A stretch of 64,000 nt of DNA. Source: Isoetes taiwanensis (Eukaryota > Streptophyta > Lycopodiopsida > Isoetales > Isoetaceae). Within the stretch, counting starts at the first letter, position 1. Each line of letters opens with the position of its first letter. The notes beneath the pieces are model-generated. The model did no database searches. It saw only the letters and a list, made by a program, of their open reading frames with translations, and had not been told where the DNA came from. The translations under genes and the position numbers were made by a program. Location of the stretch: NCBI GenBank assembly GCA_021234155.1, contig JAJEKV010000072.1, positions 5,559,620 through 5,623,619 on the forward strand, given 5' to 3'. Shown piece by piece: positions 1 to 9,609 of the stretch.

Positions 1-309
1 ACACGATCTTACTCCAGGTGCAACAAAAGGAGAGACGAGAGGAGTTCACAAAAAATCAGGCAAGTCCGACAGAGGGGGGGATCGGCGGGCTTGGTTAATG
101 GCAAGATGAAGGTGTTTGTACCTCCGCGACCAACGATGCTTGGCAAGCGGCCCGGCGATGGGGCCGGGGACATCTAGACCTTTCACCTCCGGGGCGGCAA
201 ACCCGGATGCAACAACCGGACCCGAGTGCTTTCGGGCACCACACAACGCCCCCACAACCTCCCTCGAGAGCTCGTCGGGGACAACCGCCATAGGCGCATA
301 GGGACACGG

Positions 310-1180
310 TGTCTTCGACTTGTATCATGGAACGTAGGGGATTCCCCCGGAAGAAGGCGCGCCCTTGTTGGGATCGCTACGGTATGGACATCATCTTCTT
401 GCAAGAGACATGGGAATATCGTGGGCATCAGTTTGCCGGGACATCCCTACTACCGGTGCTTCGCCGCTAATGCACGCCATGGCAGCGAGGATATGGAGGG
501 GGTGGCATGCTACTTCAAAGATGCTATAGCAGCCACGGTCTCGCTCCACAAGGCTGGCCGGACTTAACAGCTACGTGGGTGAGAATCTTTTGGAGCCTCG
601 GCATCGTCCATTATTTATTGCATGCTGTTATATACCCCATGCAGCCTCTAAGTTCTACCAGGTCCAGGAGGCAGACACGGATGTACAAATGCCTTACAGA
701 GATCTGTATGATGACATAGAGCAATGTCGCCAGGAAGGGCATGTGCTCTTGTTAGGAGATTTCAATGCCCGCACTGCACAGCTGCAGTCGGTTACCTTCC
801 AGGGAGAGGCCGATTCTGACCCCCTCTGGCTTGAAACAGCTGCACCCCAACATGCCAGACAGTCTCAAGATACAGTCACCAACGCCTTTGGAAGGGAGTT
901 GGTTCAACTCTGTCAGGTCTTTGACATGGTAGTGTGCAATGGTATGATCAGATGGCCGCAATCAGGGGGTTTTACTTGCAAGAGCGATAGACATGATAGT
1001 GGAGCTAGCGTGGTAGACTATCTCCTTGCTCGATGGTAGGACTTGACATGATCAGGCGAGAGCTCTCAATTGGCACCTGAGCGGGGAGATGAGGAGGCTT
1101 TGTGGGACCACTATCCACTTTATGTCACTTTGGATTGGGAGCACTTTCGGTGGCGCAATCCGCGAGTAGAAACCATCGGG
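310..1180 (+). pseudogene. LINE-A1 ORF2 endonuclease domain (apurinic-type EEP fold), decayed
   Basis: N-terminal endonuclease of LINE ORF2, which nicks the genomic target and starts target-primed reverse transcription. Visible motifs in order, spread over three frames: SWNVG near 324-338, DIIFLQETW near 387-413, LLLGDFNAR near 748-771 (catalytic GDFN), DYLLARW near 1015-1037, and DHYPLYVTLDW near 1109-1140 (the SDH-type terminal motif with Ser replaced). These are the standard landmarks of the exonuclease-endonuclease-phosphatase family in L1 elements. The longest clean stretch is 575-1039. Frameshifts lie around 410, 570 and 1040, so no active enzyme can be made. The matching region of copy 2 is 37.2-38.3 kb on the opposite strand. 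Confidence 0.85.
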
Positions 1181-1888
1181 GGTTGAGATACATCCCCGAC
1201 TATCGAAAAGCAAGCGTAATATGAGTGCGTGTTGGAACGCGTGAACTGCGGGGATTGATGCCCTTTGCGTTACATGATAGGTGGGAATAGCTTGTAAATG
1301 CCTTACTCCACGGCAGCTAGTGTATGCTTTGCGGCGAGGGATCGCCGCGAATGGACCTTCTTGCAGCTTCCTCGAGAATCCCCGGTTTGACGCCGAGTGC
1401 AAGGCTCTAAAGACCCAACTACGCCTGCCTCTCAGGATCCACAATTGCGGCAGCAGCCATTCGGGACTATAGAGCATTCTTGAAATCCAAAAGCATCGTT
1501 ACATTGCGCACCATCGCCAGCCATGTTTGATTTGTTGATGACCGAGCCGAAAGCCTTCTGGCGTAGGGTGTTGTACAAGAGGCATCAACCACCCGGCAAT
1601 ATTATCGTGAGACCGGTGGATGCATCGCTTGGAGGAGTATATGATCCCCGGGGAGCAACGGCCGGTTCCGAGTCGTAGGAGAAATGATGCGGCTCACGGA
1701 GGAAGACATCCAACAGGGGCCTTAGACACGGCTAATGGCAAAGCGAAGGACTTGGGGACTTCAAGCCGAGTTATTGAAATGGGGTGGGCCCGGCTTTGCT
1801 AGGGCCTCGGCGGTGATTATTAACCCGGGCCATAAGGGAGGGCCTCCCGAGAGTGGATGGTTAGCAAGGTCACCCAATTCATAAGGCA

Positions 1889-2710
1889 ATGCCCGAGGAT
1901 GATTCGCCGAACTTCCGCATGATCATGGTGAGCCCATTACTGCATAAAGCTTTTAGCGGTGTGGTGGAGAAGAAGTTAACTCGGTGGGCTGGAAGCTTCG
2001 GAGGCGTGCGCGATTGGCCAGGGGATTTCGCCCTGCCCACTCCCAATCGACCATATATTCACTCTCCCGAATCCTTATGGAAGCTACTTTCGCAATGCGG
2101 ACGTGACTGTACTCTGTTTAAAGTAGATTTCAAGACGGCATATGATACGGTCCCTCGGGACCTGTTGTGGCAGCATTTGCGGTATTTGCATGCCCCACGG
2201 GACTTACAAAATGTCATCTATAGACTCTATGATGGGATATATCTTTGCATTGCACGCATCCAGTCGGCGAGTTGCTAGCACCATAGGGGTTAAACAGGGA
2301 TGTCCGTTATCTCCAACGCTCTTTGGTCTCTACATTGACAAGTTGGAGACTTGGATGCAAGAACATGGGGGCGGTGGCCCACAGCTACCAGAGGCATACT
2401 GATATAAGGCAATTGCTCTATGCGGATGATGTAGACTTGCTATCCCATACGACCCGAGAGTATCTGCAAAGCGGCATTTGGGCGCTCTTAGTGGGTTACG
2501 TGACACAACAGGAATGGCGGTGAACTCCGCTGCGAGAAAACTAAGCTCCTGGCAGTCCTCTCCTCGCAGCATGATATCCCAGATCTCTATTACGGAGGAC
2601 AGAAGGTGGATGTTGTAAGGACCTTCAAGTATCTGGGAATCGACTTTTGCGCTAGCATGTTATGGGATGACTGTGTGGAAAGAAAGGCGGTCAGCGGGAT
2701 GGAGAGCCCC
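1889..2710 (+). pseudogene. LINE-A1 ORF2 reverse transcriptase domain, decayed
   Basis: Reverse transcriptase core of LINE ORF2. Readable motifs: FRMIMVSPLLHKAFSG (start of the RT fold, about 1913-1960), FKVDFKTAYDTVPRDLLW (2119-2170, motif A with the first catalytic Asp), GVKQGCPLSPTLFGLYID (2287-2340, motif B), and LLYADDVDLL (2413-2442, motif C with the catalytic YADD box), then a YLGIDF-type motif near 2632-2650. The frame changes between motifs A and B (about 2265) and again between B and C (about 2390), so the domain is recognisable but broken. It is more diverged than LINE-D (12-14 kb), whose RT is one open frame. Confidence 0.88.
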
Positions 2711-2715
2711 ATGCT

Positions 2716-3600
2716 ATGCGTAATAGGCTGCTTCTGAGAATAGACCTATGTGATTGGGCACGTAGAGCACACCTATTCAGAGCACTCGTTGAACCAGTAT
2801 TGTTGTATGGGGTAGAGGTCTGGGGTCCAGCAATTAGCAAGAACACCTGGGATAAGCTAGAGAGGGTGCAAAAGGCCTTCTTAACATACAGTCTAGGTAT
2901 CAAGGACACGGTGCCTTATCAGATTTTGCTATATGAGACTGGGTTCTGGCCCCTGCAACATTCCGCTATGCGCAGACATCTTGCATATTTCCACAAGGTC
3001 ACCAGCATGGATGCACAACGTCTTCCCCCGAGGGCTTTGTTATTGGCACAAGAGCCACAACGACTGAAGAGGGTATGGCAGGAGCACTGTCAGGGGTGGT
3101 TCGCAACGTGGTCTATAGACTACCAGCAGATTGTGGCTATGCCTGATGCCCAGGGACAGGCTGCACACCTGAATGAGCGCTTTGCCACCACTCTGTGGGA
3201 TGCAACCACTCGTGCAAAGCCTAAAACAGAGCACTACCACACGCAAGTTAATCCAACACCGAACATGGCCCACACCATTGCCAGAAAGCGCATATCTATG
3301 AAGAAACGGAGAGCTATTGCCTCGGGTGAGGACGAGGTCCCATCATCTCGTAATTGAAACAGTCGTTGGACTATAGATGGAGGGCGAGAGAATCCCCCTG
3401 GCATGAGAGAATATGCCGTGTTGCCACATGCGCGACAAGAGAGGATGAGCACCATGCTCGCAAGAGTGTCCTGAGCATATCGCGCATATCCGAGCAACAC
3501 ATGCTGATCTTAGATGCTCGAGGCACCGGGCCGCATCAATTCTTTGGCATCGCCAATGGTTGCACGTCTCGCATCCTACATTTTGCAAGTCTCTACTGTT
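2716..3600 (+). pseudogene. LINE-A1 ORF2 C-terminal region with degenerate zinc-binding (zf-RVT) end
   Basis: The region after the RT. The open frame 2716-3357 contains LLYGVEVWGP and WDKLERVQKAFLTYSLGI, the usual thumb-side landmarks of plant L1 ORF2. After a stop at 3355 the frame shifts, and ERICRVATC...EDEHHA (about 3397-3460) is a damaged form of the Cys-Cys...His...Cys zf-RVT module. The same module is cleaner in copy 2 (34856-35116, ERICQCCEMHVIEDEHHAL) and in the LINE fragment at 7.5-7.8 kb. This domain is thought to help the protein hold its own RNA. The frame breaks make it a relic. Confidence 0.8.
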
Positions 3601-3633
3601 AGAGAATCCCTTACAGGACAAGGGATCTGAGAG

Positions 3634-3687
3634 CCTACTATCAGGGTTTTTCCTCCCATGTGGGGGTTTTTTCATCCCAGTAGTAGG
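3634..3687 (+). other. 3' UTR stem-loop of LINE-A1
   Basis: Outer stem CCTACTA (3634-3640) pairs with TAGTAGG (3681-3687). Inside it lie GGGTTTTTCC, an apical CCC-ATGT-GGG hairpin and GGTTTTTTCATCCC. The same architecture with a different stem sequence recurs at 7376-7444, 18812-18864, 26185-26261, 34799-34852, 49250-49337, 53522-53586 and 63306-63388. That recurrence points to selection on the fold rather than on the sequence. Confidence 0.75.
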
Positions 3688-3796
3688 GACACATTGTATA
3701 GTAGCATTTGTCTTTTTGGTGTGGTTTTATCTGCTTTGTGTACTGCATGTACCGTCTCATAGGTCAAGTTTGGCCTCCGCGGACGTTAAAATATAC

Positions 3797-3820
3797 TTCC
3801 TTCCTTCCTTCCTTCCTTAA
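3797..3820 (+). repeat. (CTTC)n microsatellite tail of LINE-A1
   Basis: Five or so CTTC/TTCC units directly after GGACGTTAAAATATA. LINE-A2 (31855-31870) and the non-autonomous element at 18.7 kb end with the same unit in the opposite orientation, so the repeat belongs to the element's 3' end and is not a chance flank. Confidence 0.8.
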
Positions 3821-3825
3821 AAATT

Positions 3826-4900
3826 TAAAGGAGAAGGTCTTGGGACATATTTGATAGAAATACAAAAGGACAACATCTGACAGATTGCTACGGAAAAGTG
3901 ATGGTTATTATCAGGGTTCAAGGAGGGGCGAGTGATTTAATGAAGTAGAGAGCAATACCACATCATATTGTAGATGAAGTAAATAGTAAACAAGGAGAGA
4001 TTCTCGAGACCTTCAAGAAAAAACACATGACTGAACTCAAAGATTGTAAACTCTGATTGAAAAAAGTTGGGGCACCAGGAAGAGGAGGGAAAACGAAGAT
4101 GAAGCCATGGGGAAAGAGGAGTTAGGTGGCTACTTGAAGCTCAAAAAAGAAATAGTATGGGGCATCGCGTTGGAACAAGTCTTAAAGGAAAGAGAGACAT
4201 GGAGGGCGAATAATTTAAGGAAATACCTCTAGACATTCTACCATTAAACTCAACAGATGAGGGAAGCACATGTGTTGTTACTGATCGACAAGACTCAGTT
4301 CTTAGGGAAAAAATTAGACTTCTTTTGACCATGTTCGGACACCATTTGGATTATGATCTTACCCCAGAGGAGATAAGCACGACAACAATGCAGAGGGCTA
4401 TGCTTTGGAGTAACATGGGAATTAGATAGTATAAGATTTTTGTTTTTGAAAATGGAGGGTGTTATCAAGAACAGTTTTCTAGATAAGGGTATATATAAGG
4501 ATAGTTTCAGGTGTAATAATAAGCTATGATTCAATTTGTTGTGTTCATCTTATTACGAGTAGAGTAATCCTTTAATTTACATTAGAGGTGCAAAGCACAA
4601 TGGATAATGACGTGATTGTAAGGAATTCTTAATACACAGGTTTAGGATAATCTAGAAAATGGAAGACACATTTTAAACCTCCATTTGGCCCTTTTAATGG
4701 TACCAAAACGAAAATCTAACGATGAAATTGAGCTTAAAAGCATGAATTAAGCTAGGATACCACCTTAAAGCTTAAAAAATGAGTACAGAACATTAAAATT
4801 GGAGCATACACTCACGAAGTGCGTATTTGGCCTATTTGACTGAGTCAAATGACACACTAGGTCAGCATATGCAAATTATCTTAAAAGATAGATATGATAT
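3826..4900. other. No gene recognised
   Basis: About 1.1 kb of AT-rich sequence between LINE-A1 and the copia element. Only short, unconvincing frames are present on either strand, and I see no known repeat, RNA gene or splice pattern. Confidence 0.6.
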
Positions 4901-5436
4901 AAGCATTGTGAAGATCAGGGATAAACTTACAGGTTGATAGTCATCTAATGGTAATGTGAAGATCAAAGGAAATGGGGAGGGCATAAGGGCCAAAGATATT
5001 AAACGGATAATAGGTCAACATGGTTTAACATCTAAGGTTCAATGGTTGGTGAATATTAACCTATGGTTCAATGGTTAATATTGTATATATTATGAACCTT
5101 AGGTTATAAAATCTCGTTCGAATGACCAACTGCCAGGCTCCAAATTTAAACTTAGAATGGAACGGGCCGATAGTGCCTGCGGTGCCGATTCCGGAAGGAT
5201 CGGTACCTGAACTTAAATTCAATGAGGATGTACAGAAAATAGAGATTGAGTAGTAATGGATTCATCTCGCAGATGAATGCCCGAGTTGTCGACGGTCTTT
5301 TAATGCAATACAAAGTGTTAAAGTCTCAATCTTCATTTTCAATGGTTGTATGCTAAGGTTTTATGTTTATTTGGGATAATTTAAAGTTGTATTGCAAGTA
5401 AACAATTGTATAAGCTAGACGTTTTTGATCCTAACA
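4901..5436 (+). repeat. Copia 5' LTR, missing its first ~90 bp
   Basis: Matches the 3' LTR from AAGCATTGTGAAGATCAGGG (4901 and 10306) to AACTTAGAATGG (ends 5160 and 10582), with few substitutions and a ~17 bp indel near 5104. The rest (5161-5436) is present only here. It ends in CTAACA immediately before the primer binding site. The expected TGTTGG start, seen at 10216, is absent. Confidence 0.85.
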
Positions 5437-5437
5437 G

Positions 5438-5450
5438 TGGTATCAGAGCC
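5438..5450 (+). promoter_or_regulatory. Primer binding site (initiator-Met tRNA)
   Basis: TGGTATCAGAGCC, one base after the 5' LTR, is the standard plant site complementary to the 3' end of initiator-Met tRNA. The second LTR element has the same site at 51563 and 61366. Confidence 0.92.
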
Positions 5451-5462
5451 AGGTTGTTTAGA

Positions 5463-6221
5463 ATGTCTAGCAGATTTGGAGCTGCTCTTCCCAGTGGAAT
5501 CAAGACCTATGAGGGAGGTCCAGGTTTTCAGATTTGGAAAGAACAAATGAAAAATGTTCTTGAAAATGAAAACTTATGGGAATTACTAGAAGATGGAAAT
5601 TCTGGTAATACTAATGGTTCAAATAGCTTGGTTGCAGGAAGAAGGGAGAATAGCTCTTCTAGAGAAGCATCTACAGCAGGGGATCTCAATGCAACTGCAA
5701 CAAGTGGGGACAGTGGAGTATCTAGTAAAATTGATAAGGCAAAAACAAAAGAAGCTTATGCAATTTTGACTAGCAAAGTAGGGGCATCCATTCTCTTGAA
5801 AGTTATAGGTAAAACCCCTGGAGAAATCTGGAAGTATCTTCTTAAGCATTTTGAAGAAAAAAGCTCATCTCAGATTGATATTTTGGATAAGGAATTAAGA
5901 AAACTCAGACTTAGAGAAGAGGATGATCTAACTAATTTCCTTTCAAGGTTTGATAACATTGTGGTAGATCTTGAAGGAGCTGGAGTTATAATGACAGATC
6001 AGCAAAAGTTGCTACATGTAGCAAGAGCAGTGGGAGAAAACAAACAGTTAGCTACACTTATAAGAAATGTAGCTAGAACAAGGGAAAATGCAGAAGAGAT
6101 GATAAGGACAGAGTTTGAGCAAAATAAAATACTAACTGATGATTATGATAAGAATGTGAAGTGTTATATGCAAGTCAATCTAAATACAAAGGCAATAGTT
6201 CAAAATCAAAGGGGAATATAG
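5463..6221 (+). pseudogene. Copia gag, N-terminal part
   Basis: Start chosen at ATG 5463, 13 bases after the primer site. The protein opens MSSRFGAALPSGIKTYEG and contains FQIWKEQMKNVLENENLWEL and, further on, ILDKELRKLRLREEDDLTNF. These fit the UBN2/retrotran_gag domain of plant copia elements, which forms the capsid-like particle. A Ser/Asn/Gly-rich insert (about residues 45-90) is unusual for the family. The frame stops at 6221, and the CCHC knuckle continues in another frame from about 6161, so one frameshift separates them. Confidence 0.85.
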
Positions 6222-6409
6222 GTCCATGCTATCATTGCAAGGCTCATGGCCATCTTAAGGCAGAATGCCCAAAACTTAAAGATGTGGAATGCTTCAACTG
6301 TGGTTTGCAAACAGGTGCTCTAGCAGCAAAGGAAAAAGAGGGAAACCTAGTAGAGGAAGAGGAAAGCAAGGGAGAGGTGCTGGAAGGCAAGAAACAACAG
6401 TCAATTTGA
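6161..6409 (+). pseudogene. Copia gag zinc-knuckle segment
   Basis: Encodes CYHCKAHGHLKAEC (about 6227-6268), a perfect C-X2-C-X4-H-X4-C nucleocapsid knuckle that binds the element's RNA. A second knuckle starts (CFNCG) and then breaks. It overlaps the end of the gag frame and the start of the protease frame, so this piece is displaced by frameshifts on both sides. Confidence 0.82.
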
Positions 6410-7300
6410 CTCAAGAAATTAAAGAAGAAAGTAGTGAAGATGATGAAGATGCTGAGGTATGTAATGATGTTTTGAATATTTCAAGTAGGGAATCTAATGA
6501 TGCAAATAACTTGCTGATCCTAGATAGTGGAACAGAGAAAACAGTAACTGGCTCAACCAAGTTACTTAGAGATGGAAAAACAGAAAAGGAAGGCTTTATC
6601 AAACTAGGAAATGGAGATTTGCAAAGAGTTCAATATTCAGGAACACTTGAGTTATTTGATTTACAAGGCAAAGCAGTAGTTTTAAGAGATGTTTTGTGTG
6701 TACCTTCTCTAGTGAGAAATTTAATATCTGTAAGCCAACTTGTGGACATGGGTTACATTGTTAATTTTGACAGATCGAAATGTACTGTTTCTCTAGATAA
6801 TGAAATTAAAGTTTTGGGAAAAAGGGTTGGAAATCTTTTTGGCTTTGAAAATAATCATCTACCATGTGTGAATGCAATCATAGCTTCAGATATAAATGTG
6901 TGGCATCAAAGATTATGCCATGCCAGCAATAAAAATATACAGGGCATGATAAAACAGGGACTAATTGAAGATTGCAAATTGGATAGTGAACACAAATTGT
7001 GCTATGGATGCACGGTTGGAAAGATGGCTCGATTACCTTTCAGAAAATCAAACAAGAGAGCAAAAGAAATATTGGAAGTTGTGCATACTAATCTATGTGG
7101 GCCTCTTAATTACAGGAAAGAAATATTTCATTACCTTTATAGATGATTTCAGTCGAAAAACAAAGGTAAAATGCTTGAGAACCAAGGATGAGGCTTTTGA
7201 GGCACTCAAGGAATTTATAGCAGAGGTTGATCTTGAAACTGGAAATAAAGTAAAGTGTGTACGTTCAGATAGAGGTGGAGAATATCTATCTGGAAGAATA
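6289..7300 (+). pseudogene. Copia pol: protease, GAG-pre-integrase and first part of integrase
   Basis: The protease is marked by LLILDSGTEKTVTGS (about 6514-6555), where DSG is the active site; the usual Ala after DSG is Thr here. The GAG-pre-integrase HHCC zinc module follows: WHQRLCHASNKNIQGM (about 6901-6948) and LCYGCTVGKMARLPF (about 6998-7042). The integrase core starts as FITFIDDFSRKTKV (about 7126-7167, after a frameshift) and reaches VRSDRGGEYLSG (7258-7293), the second catalytic Asp region. There the LINE insertion at 7296 cuts it. The third catalytic residue lies beyond the insertion. Confidence 0.88.
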
Positions 7301-7375
7301 GAATAGAATAGAATAGTTTTTTTAACGTCCACGGAGACCAATAGGTCATGGGACCCATACAATGGGCTAGTACAA

Positions 7376-7444
7376 TCATTACTACTAGGATTAAAAAACC
7401 CCTGCCTCGAAAGGTTTTCAAGGGAAAAACCTTTGCAGTAATGA
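7376..7444 (-). other. 3' UTR stem-loop of LINE-F
   Basis: Outer stem TCATTACT (7376-7383) pairs with AGTAATGA (7437-7444). In element orientation the inside reads GGTTTTTCCC, an apical CCT-TTCG-AGG hairpin and GGGGTTTTTTAATCC. The TTCG tetraloop replaces the GAAA loop of other copies. Confidence 0.8.
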
Positions 7445-7470
7445 TGATACTAGACAAGCGGAGATAATAA

Positions 7471-7848
7471 CTACTGAGGGCTCAGTAATTGCTGACGTTT
7501 ATCTAGAACCTCAAGTATGTATAATGCCAAGTCATGCACAGATGGTGCTCTGAGAAGTTGTGGAAGCGTGGAATGGAATGCTAATGTCAAAAAATGATTC
7601 CGGACTATCTCAAAAGCAGGGCAACTCAGAAGAGTATGGCTTTCATCTTCAATAACCTGTAACTGGCAACATGCACATAGTCTCGCTTCTCGCGGCAATT
7701 GCGGCCGCTCCCATCTACCTGTCTCAATCCGTAGCCTGTGGGACCCCGTGCGAATTGATGCAATAGCTACAAGCTTGTTCCTGGACAATGAAGCAAGCAA
7801 ATAAGCTTGGGGCCCTGGTGCCAAGGTGGGATTTATGTGAAGATTCAA
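7471..7848 (-). pseudogene. LINE-F ORF2 C-terminus with zf-RVT zinc-binding module
   Basis: A 125-residue open frame. Its core RLCACCQLQVIEDESHTLLS, followed by C-P-A-F, is the C-X2-C...H...C zf-RVT module at the end of plant LINE ORF2, preceded by SHRLRIETGRWERP. It aligns by eye with LINE-A2 (RICQCCEMHVIEDEHHAL) but clearly differs, so it is a related but separate family. The frame runs to a stop at 7471, about 25 bases upstream of the stem-loop. Confidence 0.85.
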
Positions 7849-7849
7849 G

Positions 7850-8230
7850 GGGTCAAGAGGAATAAAAAGACGGTTGACTTGTTCTCATTCCCCTCAACAG
7901 AATGGTGTAGCAGAGAGGAAAAATAGAATAATATTAAATGCTGTGAGGGCAATGCTTAAAGACACGGGTCTCCCAAATTATTTATGGGAAGAAGCAGTTA
8001 GAACTACAGTGGAAGTACAAAATATGATGCCCTCAGCAAGCATAAATGGTTCATTACCAAAAATGCTTTGGTCAGGTAGGAAACCTAACTTTGAAAAGCT
8101 TAAAAGCTATGGGTGTTTAAGTTTTGTGCATGTTCCTAAGGAACAAAGGCAAAAACTTGATGATAGAGCAAGAATTGCATATCTTGTGGGATATGATGAG
8201 CAATCTAAAGCTTATATTTGACCCTGCTAA
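7850..8230 (+). pseudogene. Copia integrase, second part
   Basis: Resumes after the LINE with LTCSHSPQQNGVAERKNR (about 7874-7925), which carries the third catalytic Glu of the DDE integrase, then LPNYLWEEAVRTTVEVQN and YGCLSFVHVPKEQRQKLDDR, the conserved end of the copia integrase. The frame stops at 8221. The sequence goes on in another frame as FDPAKRKVLISRDVFFDE (about 8216-8270), so there is one frameshift. Confidence 0.87.
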
Positions 8231-8630
8231 AAGGAAAGTTCTGATCAGTAGGGATGTGTTTTTTGATGAAGGAAAACATTACAAAGATATAAAAATACCT
8301 GCTGTATCAATAGAAAAAAGGGAACCAGTTCAAAACTTGGAACAACCAGAAAGGTTGTCAAATATATACGATGATGATTCTGAAACTGACTCAAAGGATT
8401 CTCATGAAAATAAAACCACTAATTTGCAGGAAATACAAGTACAAGAAGAAAAGGAGACCATTGAAAAGGAGGAGCAAACAATCGAGGGCAAAACTCAGCC
8501 TACAAGGAGGACAAATGATCAAATATTACAAGATGAAGCAAATGAGGTTAGTAATGAATTATTTGGTAGGGATTCAGAAGGTAGAAGTAGGAGATTATAA
8601 AGCAAATGAAATAAACCTTATAGAAATATT
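8231..8630 (+). pseudogene. Copia pol linker between integrase and reverse transcriptase
   Basis: Acidic, Glu/Lys/Gln-rich spacer read in the frame 8124-8600, as usual between integrase and RT in copia polyproteins. It ends at a stop (8600) and continues in a different frame into the RT. Confidence 0.7.
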
Positions 8631-9609
8631 AGCAATGATCGATTTTGAAGTACCTAAGACAGTTGAAGAAGCATTGAATAGCACAAATACAAAGGAATGG
8701 ATTAATGCTATGGAAGATGAGCTAAATGCTTTTAAGAGAACAGAAACTTTTGAATTAGTAGATCTACCTAAAGGCAGAAATGTAGTTGGCTGCTAATGGG
8801 TTTTCAAGGTGAAGCAAGGAAATGAAGGAAACTTAATCAAACATAAGGCCAGACTTGTGGCACAAGGGTTCTCTCAAAAATCAAGAATTGATTATGAGGA
8901 TACATTTTCCCCTATTGTAAAATTGACAAGTATTAGAATGCTGCTAGCAATGGCAAATGCAAAAAACCTGGAGGCACACCATATGGATGTCACCACAGCT
9001 TTCCTTAATGCAACATTGGGTGAGGATATCTACATGAAACAGCCTCCTGGCTTTGAACAAGGGAAGGACAAGGTTTGGAAATTAAAAAGGGCAGTGTACG
9101 GATTGAAACAATCACCAAGACAATGGTATTTGTGTATCGACACATATTTAAGAGAACAGGGATTTATCAAACTCAAGGATGATGGGAATGTCTATTTGTT
9201 CAGAGAAGATTCAGAATTCTGCTACATAACATTGTATGTTGATGACAATGTTATGGTAAGCAGTAACTTGAGCATACTGCAAAAATGCAAAGACATACTG
9301 AAAAACAAGTTCAAAATGACTGACTTAGGGGAACTTAAAAAATTTCTAGGTATTGAAGTACAAAGGGACAGAAAAAACAAAATTATGGTATTATCTCAGG
9401 GTCAGAACATCATGGGAATACTGAAAAGGTTCAATATGGAAAATTGTAAAGCAGTGAGAACCCCTATGGTGCCAGGGAATAAATTGTCAAAGGAACATTG
9501 TCCTCAGAATGACAAAGAAAGAATTGAAGTGCAAGAATTGCCTTACAGGGAATTAGTTGGCTGTCTGCTTTATCTGGCAAATTGTGCAGGCAACAAAAAG
9601 AGTCATTAG
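8631..9609 (+). pseudogene. Copia reverse transcriptase
   Basis: Shows the RVT_2 landmarks: EALNSTNTKEWINAMEDEL (about 8671-8727), HKARLVAQGFSQ, FSPIVKLTSIRMLLAMA, MDVTTAFLNATLGEDIYM (motif A), QPPGFEQG, VYGLKQSPRQWY (motif B), and LYVDDNVMV (motif C; YVDD at 9235-9246), then LKKFLGIEV and the LPYRELVGCLLYLA end. A TAA at 8794 replaces the usual Lys of the CKWVFKVK-type motif. A frameshift at about 9605 separates it from RNase H. Apart from these two defects the domain is well preserved, which suggests the element died fairly recently. Confidence 0.92.

Larger units (their letters stand above)
1..3822 (+). mobile_element. LINE-A copy 1 (L1-like non-LTR retrotransposon), 5' end outside the window
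   Basis: A degenerate L1-type retrotransposon read on the + strand. Bases 1-170 match the end of the ORF1 region of copy 2 (38.38-38.44 kb, opposite strand); they share the stretch around GGTTAATGGCAAGATGAAG. ORF2 follows with an endonuclease domain (about 310-1180), a reverse transcriptase (about 1890-2710), a post-RT region (2716-3357) and a cysteine-rich tail (about 3390-3600). The 3' UTR carries a stem-loop at 3634-3687, and the element ends in GGACGTTAAAATATAC followed by (CTTC)n at 3797-3820. Copy 2 (31.85-39.5 kb) has the same order and the same 3' end, which fixes the family. Many stops and frameshifts show it is dead. No 3' target duplication can be tested because the 5' end is not in the window. 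Confidence 0.9.
7296..7857 (-). mobile_element. 5'-truncated LINE (LINE-F) inserted in the copia integrase
   Basis: A 3' fragment of an L1-like element in the opposite orientation. Read on the - strand it holds the last part of ORF2 (7848-7471), a 3' UTR with a stem-loop (7376-7444), the terminal motif GGTCTCCGTGGACGTTAAA, and a (CTATT)n tail at 7296-7316. Copia coding resumes at about 7850 with GIKRRLTCSHSPQQNGVAE. A typical copia integrase has about 8-12 more codons between EYLSG and GIKR. They are missing here, so the insertion probably deleted a little target sequence. No clean target duplication is seen, only a weak AGAATA/GGAATA match. Confidence 0.88.
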
